Source: Turbatrix aceti
Lineage: Eukaryota > Nematoda > Chromadorea > Rhabditida > Panagrolaimidae
Length of the DNA: 64,000 nt
Reading direction: 5' to 3'
Assembly (NCBI GenBank): GCA_963969345.1
Contig: OZ017770.1
Coordinates: forward strand, 3,109,246-3,173,245
Part shown: in pieces, positions 39,077 to 52,508 of the stretch
Numbering within the stretch: the first letter of the stretch is position 1
How the letters are laid out: each line of letters opens with the position of its first letter
The notes under the pieces: model-generated
The model's database searches: none
The model's input: the letters and a program-made list of their open reading frames with translations, nothing else
Told to the model about the DNA's origin: nothing
Translations under genes and position numbers: made by a program

Positions 39077-42000
39077 TTTACATATTAAATATGGTGAACA
39101 TGATCATGAAGAGTTTCTATAAAATATTCTACAGCATATAAGGATGTGGAAATGCACAACGACGAGGGGAAGAAGAAATCGCGACCAAAACGAATCGAGA
39201 CATTTACGCCTACGTGGACGTCATTTGTGCCTCCTAACATCTGGTCTAATGATAACTAACCACTGAGTAATGGTGAAATAATAATAATAATAATAAACAC
39301 AGCCAAAAATACGTCAGGCACCTCTTCCTTTAAGGAAACGAAGATGGGCTTGTGTCAAAAAATAAAAGGGTATAAGAAAGCGACAGAGCAGTGACAGACA
39401 GCAACCAGCATTAGAGCACCAACCTTTTACCAAACATCTGCGCACCCCTATGTGCCACACTCAGGCTTTATTGTCCGCTCTTCGCAGTCGCCGGCAAATG
39501 TCATTGTCGATTTTTCCTTTTTCCCTTGACGAAGCAGGGGTGAGCAGAACATCGACGAATCACCAGCCATTCTGGGTACATGTTTGACCCTTCTTGTTGT
39601 CTGCGCGCCAGTCGTGTTGCCACGCCGCTGTCAACCGGTGTCAAACCCTATACGAATTGCATGAAGGAATAGCGATTGGCTTCGCGAAGGCATATGGTCA
39701 GACTTATAGGTGTGACTTCGGTGATTCCGTGTGATCGAGTGACCAATTCGGTGCAGAAAAAGCGTCGAAGTCATGTATTGGGCGTGCGAACATGCTTTTA
39801 CTTTTTTTACGATTCATGTATCAAAATATTTCGCATACGAAATTGCGGATAAAAACTGCGTTTGTAGGCCTAAACTAAAAATACATTTTTGAAAAAACCG
39901 TTTTGCATCATTTTTTTCACCAATTGTTCACATTGCTATACAAACAACAACGCAGAAATGACTAATTTTACCTGAGAACTGTCCTTGAAACAAACCGTGT
40001 GAAGGAAAAGGTACGTATGTATGCTAGCGTTATGAAAAGACACACGCTACCAAACTCTTTGTCTTAAAATAAGTGTTCTTGGATACAGATTTTACTTTCA
40101 ACACTGATAAACTAAGTTTAGGAAGTTTAAAGATTTCTATGACTACAATACCGTTTTTTATTGAATTAGAAAGCAGTTTGTATAAATTAGTACAAATTAC
40201 GTTATCGATAAATGAGAAACATATGATAACTGTCCTGAATTTAAAATACGTATTTAACATTTTTATATTTACATCCACTATCATTTGCAAAAATCTAAAA
40301 GCGATATACATACAAATTTACAGCATCCATCGAGATGCATAATAGGAAAGCTTTTGTGTTGCATTTTTGCGAAAGCCGGAACTCCATCTGTCGATCTCAT
40401 CAAAATATGTATCTGTTTGGCTGAAAAAAATAAATATGTTTTGCCCTGATCGCATCAATTTCGCCAGATATGCGCGCTCATTGAAGTGCTTGGTTATTTT
40501 TCTCTCATTATTTTTTTGCAGAATTTTTTTACAGGAAAAAATGCTGTGAACGTTTAAAAATAAAAATACTTCCTTCTAAATGCAGGGCACGGCAAAGGGC
40601 AATTAAGTGCCTAAACACCACACCTTTCGTGCCATTTACGATGAATTTTTTTGTGTAAGATTTCCCGTATAAAAGTTTCAAATGAACGTTAAGGCAGTGC
40701 ATTACTAAATACTTTGAATTTTGTCACACAGTTTTAATTTGAAATCAATAAAAGATGGCATTATTCTCAAGTTTTTTATGATAGTTTTGTTTATTCATTG
40801 GTCTACCACCCAAGTCACTTAAATTGATAGGGTCCCATGGTATGACTTTTGTCAAGAACCGTCTTTCATCGTCCTTGACTGCTTACTTTAATGCATTTTT
40901 TGTCTTTGTCCCGCATTATCAGCTGACTGACCTGCCCCCTCCCAATTGTACCTTTTTTATACTTCTTTCAAAGAAAAACATTGAAACAAAAGATTCCGAA
41001 CGTATAAATTGTCTTGTTGTCCCGTTCATTTATCCAAAAATAACGTACAAGCTGCGGCATTGAGAGTTCAAAAAGAGGCGAAAGAGGCTTTATCTTACAC
41101 AGATGTCTAGGATGTATTCTCTATTTTGTTCATGTGTTGGGTTGACGAACAAGTGCGTTATTTTTTTGTTGCGGTGCAATTGCAAGAGGGTAATAGGTAT
41201 TTTTGCGTGAATGTATAAGTGACAGATATGAATGCTGTTATGTAGTAAAAAAAAATGTGTGTTACTTGATATTTTTTACTAATGTTTTTTTTTGCAAAAA
41301 CGTGCTGTAACATCCATACTGTACACACTGTTCACTGCAACTAGTTTTTGAATGTTTTTGGAAGATGAACAACGCCTATATTGATGTATTGGTTTTTGTG
41401 AAATTCACGTAAATATTACTTTCATTGGTTTGTCTTGCATACAATTCTGTTCCATGTTCTTCTTCAATGCATTCAATTTTTTTATACTCCTATTTGGTGT
41501 GATGGATAGTATTTTAATTGCTGTTTACGCTTTTTTTGCCACAAATGTCGAAATTTAATAATTTCCTGCATCATTTTTTTATTATTTGCAGGCTCTGTTT
41601 CTGTTGTACCACAAATTAGGTATTCTGTCTGTTTTTTAATGCAACAACAAATTCCGGCACTTAGTACAACTTTATCATAGTCGCTGCTAGTCGAGAGCTT
41701 TTGTAAAGATAGATATGCAGATTAATGCAAAAAATGCATTATCTCTTCGCCAATGTAAGTTTGAAAATTCCTTCAAATCAATGTATTTTGTAGGATAAAG
41801 TTTTTTTAAAGAGCAACTTTATGGAAAAAAAGTTATTTTCTGTAAGCTTTAATTCGAAAGCATTGGCATGACGGGCACATCTTGCACATCTCCATAATCG
41901 TTTGGCATAATGATTCCACGCACGCACTGAAGGCATTTGACAACCGGACTTAAATTGTCAAGTGCTTGAGTTTTTTACTAGATATTAAGTTATTTCCTCT

Positions 42001-45000
42001 TTTTTTTTGCCACGAAAAAAAGTCAAAGCTGTGATTTTATGCAAACGAAAGAGAAAAAAAAGAATGTAATGAAAATATGCAAACTTAATTTTTTGACAGA
42101 TATTACGAATTTTTGTGATGTATTATTTTTATGCCATTGTATTCCGGAACGTTTTATGTACTAGCTGGGTTTTTTTTTCATAGCCATAACCGTGTTAATT
42201 ATAGAGAAACATAATTAATCAATGTATTTGTCGTAAAAAACTCGATTCATTTGGAAATTTTAATTTTGAAATTGCAAGCCGTATTTTATTTAGCGTTTCA
42301 ATAAACTGATTGACTATTCCATGCATGTTTGGTAAATTAGCAAATGTCCAGCGTCACTAAAAATAGTGTGACGGATGCCTGGATATCGGCAAAAAGGAGC
42401 TTTCCTTTCCACTTGGTTGTACACGGATCTAAATATTGCTTCGGTGGGCAATACTTTGCGATAACATCCTGCTTGTTATATAAAAAGTATGTATCACGGA
42501 AGCGATGAAGAGATGAAATGGTCGTCGGACCGTCGTCTTCTTCTCCTTCGTCGTCTTCGTCGCTTCCACTTCCCCGATGCTACCATGTGAAATTGCGCGG
42601 CCGTATATCATACAGGTGTGAAAAATTCATTTTTTATTCTGTCTGAAAAAAAAAGTTGCCATCGTGTTGGTTCATTGTGCATCGTTTAATCGTAACAACA
42701 TCCACGAACGACACACCACAACTTCGTTTCGTGACGCAAAAAAAGCTGTTGGGAAAGGGTTAGCATCAGACGACGACCGACAGAGTGGCTCTGGGCGAGC
42801 GCGGAGAGAGGGTCGACAACAGTCGACGATTGCATTGCGCCGTTGTTGTCATATGCGTCTCTCTTGTTCAGCAGTTTTTCCTACCACCACCTCCTTCTGC
42901 TCCCTCCGCCCAGAGCATCAGTCCGACGCCTTGCTTTGCTCCTCCGTTTTTGCGCTATCTTTTCTACGCGCAACCTTTGGCTGTCCTTTTGACTGGTACG
43001 CTCAAATATTTTTTTCACGCAGGTTCATTTTCGCTCAGTTTCACTTTTTTTTTGCGTTTCGGATGTTTGTATTTCCCTCCTCAAATCGCCTTTTTTTGGG
43101 CTGGCATCAGATGCTTTGATGAATTTTTGCAATGATCGAATACCCATGCAAACATGTTGCGCAGGAAACTTTTGATTTTAACGATTCGCATTCGTTTTTC
43201 TTGTTATGCAACACGTTTTCTTCCATCCAACGAGATTTGTTTCCAATCAACAAGGTGCGTTGCATAAAATCAGTATTTTTACGCAAACTATTTCTGCACG
43301 TTTTTTTTTCACGAGAAATTTTTTTTTGTTTTTAGTTTCCTTCCCTTTCCCATTGATCTTTCATCAATCTCTGCAATCACATACGTTGTTTTTCAACTGA
43401 TTTTTTCTTGTGTTGAGTATGCAATCTATTTATGTTTAACGTCAGTAAAAGTAACTCACTATTGGTATGTTTACACACCCAGAAGTTTAAATTTTACTCA
43501 CCTATCATTTTTTTTTTCAGTTCTTTTTTCTATTTTTTGCAAGGTTACTGGCTCAATACTTAGTTCCTGCTCACTAAGCTACATAAAAATTTTCTTTTTG
43601 TTGTGTATTGACGTAATTTGTGATATCCGTTTGTTTGCTTTGAATTTTTCTTTCTGGGGCGCTTCATATATATTTTTGTTTGAAAGGGAACATATTTTTG
43701 ATTTTTTTCTCGGTTTGCCGCCCATGATCAATCTTTCTGTGCGTCGATTGAGTTCAAAAACAAACCTGTCATTTCGTATATTTTTTATGCTGTCAAGCAA
43801 TATGTTACCTTGAAAATATGAGAAATGACATAAGATTTTTTTGCAAATTAACCTCCCTCTTCATTTTTTTTAAATTTCTTTTTGTTACAAGCAAATTTCT
43901 TTCTCTAAAAAAATTTGTTCGTGATGACGCATTTCAGTTGTTGTTCTTTTGTTCTTACGTGTGTTGCAATGGCTAAATTGTTTTTGGCTGACTGCATGAT
44001 TTTTTTTTCTGAAGGAAAAAAATTTCAGCTGATAAATCAAAATGAATAAGTTTTCTATAAAACAATTGATTCTGGGTTTCTTGTTTATTCTTTAACGATA
44101 GATTTAAATGGTTTATATTCTGCTTTTTGCACTCACATACTTTGACGAGCGTGAAAAGGAAAAGTTTGCTCTCTGGCTGATAAGCTTGATGACAGACACT
44201 TGACTGGCTTAATTTGACGTCGTATCTAGTGTCAGGATTTATCATTTATTTTAGTGGTCTCAAATGAGCTTATGTATTGGTGTCTAAAAAAAATTATTCC
44301 AGTAGTTATAAAACGTGTGAATTTATTTTTTGTTGACGTGAATTTTTAAACCGTTTAAACTTAAATAAATGCCATTTTTTCATCGATTTACGTAGCAGGA
44401 ACGAAGTCTTTGCTTCTTTTTTTTTCAGGATGCAAAGCAGCTGGTGAAAAATAGATTTTGTTCAATTTTGGTAGTCACAGTTGCGTTTTCTGTCGTTGTT
44501 TGCGGTTGTGTAATTTTACGTAAACGTGTATTAGGCCGTAATGCAGCAAAAAATATAATGCCCAGTTTTTTTTGTCTCCCCAACATTTGGGGTCTTGTCA
44601 CTTTTCACGTTATTCTATCCCCATGCCCATACATATATTGCTTGCTGCCCATGCCTTTACACACTATTAAGGCCATTAAATTTAAAGCTGTTCACTTGGA
44701 TTTGAAACAAAAGCAAAAATTGAATTACGCAAAATTTGTGTCAACGCAAATTTTTTTTGGCTTTTAGATTTTTTTAAAAAGAAAAAAATTAAAAGTCGGC
44801 ATTTTTTTTCTGCTTTGGTATGAGACCGGTGCATATTATGCTAACGACATTCGCATACACGTGGCACACGTTGAAACGGAATTTCAAACCCCTCTGCAAA
44901 TAATGCGTGCTTTAATTTAGTTTTTTTTGTTAAAAATTGTTGATCTAAGAGATGAACTGATAATTAGCGGTGGGGTTATTGTTTATTTTTTTTTCTACAT

Positions 45001-45849
45001 TTCAAGGTAACTGTCAATAACTGAAAAGCTTCTCAGACATGTCACAGAATTAGTTGTTTTTTTTTATTGTTCTTATCTACATTTTTTTGTGATATAGTTT
45101 TACACCATGTGTGTTTGTTAATTGGGGGATGAAGATCTCGCCCCTCCCATCTTTGACACCTAGCCGATATGTTGCATATTTATCTGAAATCTCGCCAAGA
45201 ATATCGTGTTTTTTACGGTATGATGATTACCAACGTCATATGCCCACTGCCCCCTGCAATCTCAATCTTGGCACAATTTATACCAAACTAGTTTAGCTTG
45301 TAGGGCCTGGAATATGCTCAAAAGAGGCTGTGAATAGAGAAAAAAAATTGTAGGACTTTTTTTTTGTGTTGTGAAAGCGTAGGAAAGAGCATGTCCGAAG
45401 ATATGTGTTAATGCTAAAAACTTGAAGCAAGAGGCACCCGTGGGTAGACGCGCTTTTATCAAGTAAGGCCAAAAAAATGTTGCTTCGAGAGAAAGACTGA
45501 ATAAGGAAAAAAAAGAAAGTTCTTGAAGCCATTGAATTTCTTGGCGGTCAACGCGACGCTTGCCATTATATTCGAGGGCCTTGTATGCTTTTCTAACTGT
45601 TATAGCCCACAATTTGGAGGCAGGGGGACAAATTCAACGCCCAAGGACCAAAATTGGAGACACAAACCCATTTTTTTGTTTCAAAAAAATTAGTCTTTTT
45701 TTCGTTTCTTGCATTCATTTCGATTTCTTCTGAATCCATTCTATGATATATTTAAATGTATTTTTTTCAGGTATTAATGTAATACATGTACATAAACAGT
45801 CGTTTGTATACTATTAGTTTTTCTGGCTTCCTACGTTCGGCATTGTAAA
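39077..45849. other. long gene-poor stretch upstream of Musashi
   Basis: About 6.8 kb, strongly T-rich on the plus strand, with no coding exon I can support. It includes the second copy of the (AAT)n-tailed repeat (39240-39292). TC-rich and CGTCGTC-type sequence near 42530-42580 and a pyrimidine-rich block at 42900-43100 could be promoter or 5'-leader sequence of Musashi. TTTTTTTCAG near 45765-45770 could be the 3' splice site of such a leader. Confidence 0.45.
39240..39292 (+). repeat. dispersed repeat with (AAT)n tail, copy 2
   Basis: Same orientation and, by eye, the same sequence as 10318-10369 over about 50 bases, ending in an (AAT)n run. Probably the 3' end of a truncated non-LTR retroelement. 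Confidence 0.6.
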
Positions 45850-48800
45850 ATGTTCAAAAACAATAATGCGGCGTCGAATAAAGAAAGTATCAGCAGCAAG
45901 AGTAGTGTCGTCGTAAAACCTGATAGTGAATTCGTAGACAAACAGACGATGGAAGACGATCGTAGTTCAAACTTGGAAACAGATTGTAATGAACCTCAAA
46001 ATGATCCAGGGTAATTTTAATTTTTTTATTACAACTTGATTCCATTTTTTTGTTATTTTGCAGAAAAATGTTTATTGGCGGACTTAGTTGGCAAACTACT
46101 GCTGGTATGTGATTTTTCTCCTACAAAATTAATTATTGTCTTGTTGTGGCATTTTTTTTTTTCAATATTTTTTAACCATGAATTGTTCTGCTTTTGATCA
46201 TTAAAATTTAATATGACTTTTTCTGTTAGGAGGCACAAATGTGTTTTTGCTAAAACAATGCCTAGAGGTTGTGACGTGATGTCTTTTTGTTACAGTTGAC
46301 GTTTTTAGAAGGGTTACGAGACTACTTTTGCAAATACGGCGAAGTCAACGAGTGTATGGTTATGCGAGATCCTGCGACCAAACGAGCTAGGTATGTGTAC
46401 CCTTTTTTTCTTGTTGAGTTATAAATTTGACACCAGTAATTTATTTCAGGGGGTTCGGGTTTATCACGTTTGCCCATCCGAGTAGCGTTGAAAAAGTGCT
46501 GGCTGAAGGAAACCACGAACTTGACAGCAAAAAGGTTTACAATTTTTTTCTTCACTTGCAATGAAATGGAATGTTCTAATGACATTTCAGATCGATCCCA
46601 AAGTGGCATTTCCCAAACGGCCACAGCCCAAAATGGTTGTCAAAACAAAAAAAGTGTTCATCGGAGGCCTATCTTCATCGTCGAATCTTGAAGACATGAA
46701 AAAATACTTTCAGCAATACGGAAAAGTTAGTTGTTTTTGTTTTTTTTCGTTGCTGGAACATTGTTTTTTTTTAAGATTGAAGATGCAATGCTCATGTATG
46801 ATAAATCGACGCAAAGGCATCGAGGTTGGTGAAAAAATATTATAAAATTTAAATTGGTATTCCTAATGTCGTTTTGAGAATAAATCAAGCATTTTTTGTT
46901 AGCGTTTTTTATGTAAACTGACAATCTATTGTTCAATTAAGAACAGACGACTACTAGAAGATTTTTTTCCTTTGGGAGTTAGGAGCTGAAATGTATGAAA
47001 ATTTTTTAAAAGAAATTCACATCAAACAAAAGGCTTTTGTCTTTTTTTTATTGGCACTGTTAAAAACCAAGTCAGTCAAGTCAGCACACGCAAGTGTGTT
47101 TTGGAAAAACAAATTCTTTTCATGACAGACGAGTAAAATTGCTTTGGATGAGTGAAGCATAAAAATAAGAATGGTGGGAGTAATATAACTTGGGGGAAGA
47201 ATAAGAAGAAGGAGAAAAGAAAAGTCTGTCATACCAGACGAAAACGGAAACAAATTGGTGCCAATAATGATCCTTGGACATTTACGCTTAATTTATGCTT
47301 CTTTATTTTGTGTATGGATTATCAAAATGAATTAAAAGACACTCTGTGAGCCGATTTAGGACCAAGGGGGGATCGACGACCCCGTGTTTTTACAACCCCC
47401 AAATGTTTTGTGCCAAAGTTACAGGTGGCAGGGGGGGAGGAACAGAAATAAATATAAAAAAAATTCTAGAAGCCGGATTCTGGAGTTACGGCTTCTGGAA
47501 GTTTTCGACGTCAAATTTTCAACTTGCTACAAAAAATCTGATTTTTGGAATACAGAGGCATCTTGGCACGAGAAATCGACTGGTGTACTCAGATTTTTTT
47601 TTTAACTTTTGATTTTTTTGGAATTATTGATTTCTGCAATTTTTCGTCATTTTGCCTTACATTTTGGGCTACAGCATTTGTATTCCTTCTGGGGGAGCAG
47701 TGAGGTTCAGATATTCTTGTAGAGCATGTTTTTCTGAGTCTGGGATAAAAAACACAAAAAAAAGTGGTGACACTTTTGTGACCATCCTCGGGCATTTATC
47801 GCGCGCACTCGACAAAAAAAGAGTGTAAACAGCCTCATTTTTGCTTCAACTGACAAAAAGAGACGCGCGCGCGCGTAAAAGGAGTCATGTTTAAAAAAAT
47901 GCCCCGTAGCCAATTTTTGTTTTTTATGCTAGCGGTCACCTGGGTAGGCTTGGGCATGTCCCAAACATTGCTTTAAGTTACTTGTGTTTTATATCGTATT
48001 ATTTTGCCACGAGTTACGGCATTCCAACTTTTCAGTTTTTTCAAATGCCTGTAGCAATGCCCAAAATTGTCGGATTAAACGCGCAAGTGACTTATTACAA
48101 TCTTCAGGACATGATGAAACCTATTCAGGTAACCGCTAGCAGAAAAAACAAAAATGAGCTTCAGGGCCTTTTTTTAAACATGACTCCTTTTACGCCTTTT
48201 TTTGTCAGTTAAGGCTGTTTACACCCTTTTTTTGTCAAGTGCGCGCGATATATGCCCAAGGATGGTCACAAAAGTGTTACCACTTTTTTTTGTGTTTTTT
48301 ATCCCAGACTCAGAAAAACATGCTCTACAATAATATCTGAACCTCACTCCTCCCCCAGAAGGAATACAAATGCTGTAGCCCAAAATGTAAGGCAAAATGA
48401 CGAAAAATTGCAGAAATCAATAATTCCAAAAAAATCAAAAGTTAAAAAAAAAATCTGAGTACACCAGTCGATTTCTCGTGCCAAGATACCTCTGTATTCC
48501 AAAAATCAGATTTTTTGTAGCAAGTTGAAAATTTGACGTCGAAAACTTCCAGAAGCCGTAACTCCAGAATCCGGCTTCTAGAATTTTTTTTATATTTATT
48601 TCTGTTCCTCCCCCCCGGCCACCTGCAACTTTGGCACAAAACATTTGGGGGTTGTAAAAACACGGGGTCGTCGATCCTAAATCCGCTCACAGAGTGCGTC
48701 TTAAAAGATTTAAACAGGGGTGCAAAGAGAAATGTTAAAAAACGATGCTTTCAAAAACTTTTTTAAAAAATTGTCATGTTTTGTTTTTGTAATTAAGCGT

Positions 48801-49615
48801 CATATTCATAGTTGATCATAAACTGACATTTTTTCCTATCTATAAATTTTTTACAATTGCGAAAAAGAAATAGTGGATGATGCTTTGACTTATGAACATG
48901 TTTAATGACCTTTTGGAGCTACAGCGAAGCCAACGCGATTAATTTATACATTTTATTTTATGTAACATTGTAGTTGACTTTTTTTACTACCAAGGAAAAA
49001 ACATGGAAATTGGACAAAAGCAAAGGAATGTCAAAATCATGTTGCATTTTTTTCAGGTTTTGGGTTCATCACTTTTGACGACGACGACGTGAGCGATAAA
49101 GTTTGTGAAATCCATTTCCACGAAATCAACGGCAAAATGGTCGAATGTAAAAAAGCTCAACCAAAGGAAGTAATGTTACCGGTGCAAATAAATAAAAATC
49201 GTGCTGCAGCTGCACGTAACCTTTACGGGCTTGCACCTGAACATTTACTCGGTACGTCGAATTTTTTTGTAGAACGAAAAAAAACACAGCAAGGTTTATT
49301 ACCCCTTTTCTTGCAGCATACGCATCGTCCTACATGCCGAGACTGCCACCTGCATATGGCGGAAGTATGCTTTATCCATTCAACGGTTTTTCGCAACAAT
49401 ACGGGCTATCGCCGTCGGGCCGTAGTAGCACGAGCAACAATGGCGGACCTGCTGTGAGTACTGCTAACTTGTCAAATGTCAACGTGAGTCCACGCGATTT
49501 TGCCGCAATTCAATTGGCAGCACAGCATCAAGCGGCTTTTGATATGCTCAGTTTTACACCAACTGATCTACCAATGCCATTTCCCGTTGGTCAAGGACCT
49601 GTTGGACATCAATAG
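45850..49615 (+). CDS. MSI: Musashi-family RNA-binding protein
   Basis: A translational regulator that binds UAG-containing 3'UTR motifs; cytoplasmic, neural and stem-cell expression is usual. Two RRMs: RRM1 with RNP2 MFIGGL and RNP1 [11 protein letters not shown]2 with RNP2 VFIGGL and RNP1 RGFGFITF. The inter-RRM linker [19 protein letters not shown] and the sequence [20 protein letters not shown] and QPKEVM are Musashi signatures. The C-terminal part is rich in Ser, Ala, Gln and Pro and ends [13 protein letters not shown]. About eight exons: from 45850 to about 46010, about 46065-46104, about 46311-46391, 46450-46534, 46591-46725, about 46777-46824, from about 49057, and 49318-49615. Three consecutive donors are GTTTAC, GTTAGT and GTTGGT. 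The intron 46825-49056 splits RRM2 just before RNP1 and contains the foldback element at 47340-48700. Confidence 0.95.
47340..48700. mobile_element. foldback element inside the Musashi intron
   Basis: A 1361-bp element made of two long inverted arms, about 47340-47942 and 48126-48700, and a 183-base loop. The outer ends read CACTCTGTGAGC and GCTCACAGAGTG, and the repeat TTAAAAGA flanks both sides (47332-47339 and 48701-48708). The arms match over nearly their full length, with a few small gaps and substitutions; one gap lies near 47366-47372. Frames in the two arms (47795-47589 and 48252-48458) give the same 68-residue peptide, which follows from the inverted repeat and does not itself indicate a gene. 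No transposase is present. The loop holds an exon-like segment, listed separately. Confidence 0.85.
48036..48128 (+). other. exon-like segment in the foldback loop
   Basis: A 93-base segment preceded by the acceptor CCAACTTTTCAG and followed by CAG|GTAACC. It is open in phase 0 (contains [19 protein letters not shown]) and also in the phase that would join the flanking Musashi exons. It matches no part of Musashi that I know. It could be a captured host exon, a decayed transposon coding fragment or a chance open segment. Confidence 0.3.
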
Positions 49616-50554
49616 TAGTTTTCTAATTTTTGTAATTTTAAAAATATTTTTTACCTTTTTGCATGACTTTTATCTTTTCATTATTGCCGTCTCAAAATCT
49701 CCACATTGAGAAATCATAATCTCCGACAGTTCCCCACCCCTCCCATGATCTGTTTTTTTCGCCCTGTTTTCTCAAGTCCCCATCAAAATAGTAATAGTTA
49801 AATTAAAAATAAAATAGAACGTTTAATAGATATCGCCAATTAGTTGGTCTGTGATAAATCAAAATAAATAAATTATATTTGAGTTGGTTTGATGGTTTCA
49901 TTAATTGTGGATTGTAAAGAGCCATGCCGTGATTATAAAAAAAACGGTGTATCTAGGAAACCCCGCATCGTCGCATCCACAATACACTGCAAACCACAAA
50001 AAAAAGCAGCTGAACAGATAACGACGTGGCCTTAAAAGGGTGTAATAGCATGGTTTGTGTTTTATTTAACCACCTCGATTTTTTTTGTCTGTCCATGGCT
50101 TTTGGATATGAATGTTATGGCAACCAGCTTCGCATGTGTGCTGTAGCGCTGTTCGTCATCAAATCAAAGAAAAAAATTGTCGGTTGACCTCTAAGACAGT
50201 CCCAGTCAGTTTGGGTCAGTGAAACAAACACAGACAAACGAGACCGCGTTTGTTTTTTTGTGCTGTGAACAAGCTCGCCCTCACATCAGTCAGTCATTGA
50301 TTCCCGCATGCCTGTTCACTATTTCACGTAGGCAACTACACAACGCTGTATCGGACCATATTTTCCTCTCCCGCACATCACTTTCTTTCTATATATTTTT
50401 TGATTATTTGTTCTCAGAAAAAACCATTCTCTTTGGCTTCGTCAAGTTATTATAGTTAGACCAAACCAAGATGACTTTGTTCATTTGACGCGGCCGTACA
50501 CGCGCTTTCGCTTATTTTTGATTTACCTCTTTTTTTCTAGTGTTCTAATCCAGG
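49616..50554. other. intergenic region Musashi / PGM3
   Basis: No coding exon supported. T-rich 3' region of Musashi followed by the PGM3 promoter region. TTTTTTTCTAG at 50530-50540 lies 14 bases before the PGM3 start. Confidence 0.5.
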
Positions 50555-52508
50555 ATGTCGATTTCGTCGTTTGCTAACAATAAGTACGCCAAGCGCACCA
50601 ACACGCAACCGGACGGCTCCCATCATCCCATCGGGATCGATGTCCGCGTTCCCTATGGCACTGCGGGTTTCCGCGACAACAGTCAAAGGCTTCCATTTGT
50701 CACGTACCGGGTTGGCATCTGCCTAGCCTCCCTAGCAGCTCTGGAAGAGACTCTCAATCGTCGAGCTGTCTTCGGCGCTGTCATCACCGCCAGTCACAAC
50801 CTTTGTCGCGACAATGGAATCAAGGTGGTTGGTACGTTTGGGCGATTGCTTTCCCCCGAGTTCGAAACCGAGTTGGAGCGCGTCATCAACCTCAGCGACG
50901 AGGAGTTTGGCGCTTCCCTTGTACCGGGCAAACTCTTAGCCAACCGGATCCAGTACGTGATCACCGCTGCAGGTGATACACCGCAAAAGGTTTTTTTGCT
51001 GTTCAATTCAATTCAATGATTATTTCTCTTTTTTATAGCTGGAGACCTCAAAGAAGACAGAATTCTCTTCTTCCGGAACCGAAGAAGACTCCCGCATCAA
51101 CCACCTTCTCTCGGGCGATACTCCAACTGTCATCGTTGCTCACGACACCCGCAAATCGTCTCCCTATCTCACCAAGATTCTGGAAGCTGGTCTCCGGGAT
51201 GCTGCTTCTGCGATGCACTTTAAGCTCAACATTGTAATCGTCCACGAACCTTTGACGACTCCGCAGCTTCACTGGCTGGTCTACACTGCTAGTATCCATG
51301 ATCCGATTGCTTCTCTTAACCATCTGGCTGTCTACACCCGTTCTGCTCTGATCTCATTGGAAACCAATCCTGCCCTGATACAGCTTGTCTCCAAGGAAAA
51401 AAATTCTGACCTTGGCAAGCTTTACATTGACTGCGCTAACGGAGTTGCTGCCAAGTGGATTCACAGCTACCTGGACGAGACCTTCGTCAAGCCGCACTAC
51501 ATCAACACCTCGTACGCCGACGACGTCAATCTTAACCTGCAATGCGGCGCAGACCACGTAAAGTCCAACGTTTGTTTGCCGGCATCTACTGAAAGTGTTT
51601 CGGCCTACACCAGAATTGCATCTTTTGACGGCGACGCGGATAGGCTCATTTACTCATTTGTTTGCAGCAGTCGCAAGCTTCTTCTTTTGGACGGCGATCA
51701 TTTGGCTTACTTATTTGCCTGTTTTGTCGATGATGTGAGTTAAGACAAGATATTAAGTTTTTAATTTGTGATAATGGTTTTTTAGCTCCTCGAGAAACTC
51801 GATCTTCGCCAGACCGTCAAGCTTGGCGTTGTGATTACGGGTTACGCCAATGGCATGCTTTCAACTTCTCTCGGTAATCGAGGCATTCCTGTCATCATTG
51901 CAAATACTGGTGTTAAGAACTTGGTCGCTCAGACGTCCGCCTACGACATTTCCATCTACTTTGAGCCTAACGGCCACGGCAGCGTTGTCGTCAACAACTG
52001 GACTCGTGCCACCATCACTCACAAGCTGCCCAAGCCCGAAGCCTTGCTCCTCCTCATATGGATCAATATTCACAACCCTTCCGTTGGTGACGGCATTTCT
52101 TGCCTCGTTGCGACCGAGTTCATCCTCTACCTCAAGCAGTGGGATGCAAACAAGTGGTGGAAGAACAGCATCGAGCCTTACCCTAACAAATTGTCTAAGA
52201 AAAACGTAATTTTTTTCTATTTTACATGAATTTAATTCGATGTTGAATTTCAGGTCAAGCGGCGCAGCGTCTACGTATCTGGTGCCCTCGAAACCCGTCT
52301 TGCCGAGCCCGCTGTTCTTCAGGAGAAGATTGACGTCATCCTTGATAACTGCCGTGAACATGACTCGATCTGTCGCGCATTTGTTCGACCTTCCGGTACT
52401 GAGAATATCCTGCGCATTTACGTCGAAAGCGACAACGCTGACAACGTCGCGCCGCTTGAGACCGCAATTCATGCTGCCATTGACGAGTTCGAGGCTCAAC
52501 TTGTCTAG
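50555..52508 (+). CDS. PGM3: phosphoacetylglucosamine mutase (AGM1/PGM3)
   Basis: Interconverts GlcNAc-6-phosphate and GlcNAc-1-phosphate in cytosolic UDP-GlcNAc synthesis, which feeds chitin, N-glycans and GPI anchors. Four exons: 50555-50990, 51040-51734, 51786-52205 and 52255-52508. The family motifs are in order: YGTAGFRDN, the phosphoserine loop ITASHN followed by DNGIKV, HDTRKSS, the AGM1-specific NLNLQCGADHVKS, metal-binding FDGDADRL, the sugar-specificity stretch ANTGVKN and FEPNGHGS, and phosphate-binding RPSGTEN. All catalytic residues appear intact. The CGADxVK and EPNGHG motifs separate it from phosphoglucomutase. It converges on the kinase gene 418 bp away. Confidence 0.95.

Noticed and set aside
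47589..48458. Two copies of a 68-residue protein in the Musashi intron
   Set aside because: The identity of the two frames is explained by the inverted repeat; the peptide is basic, low in complexity and without a family.
50555..52508. Phosphoglucomutase-1/2 rather than PGM3
   Set aside because: CGADxVK, ANTGVKN and EPNGHGS motifs are specific to phosphoacetylglucosamine mutases.
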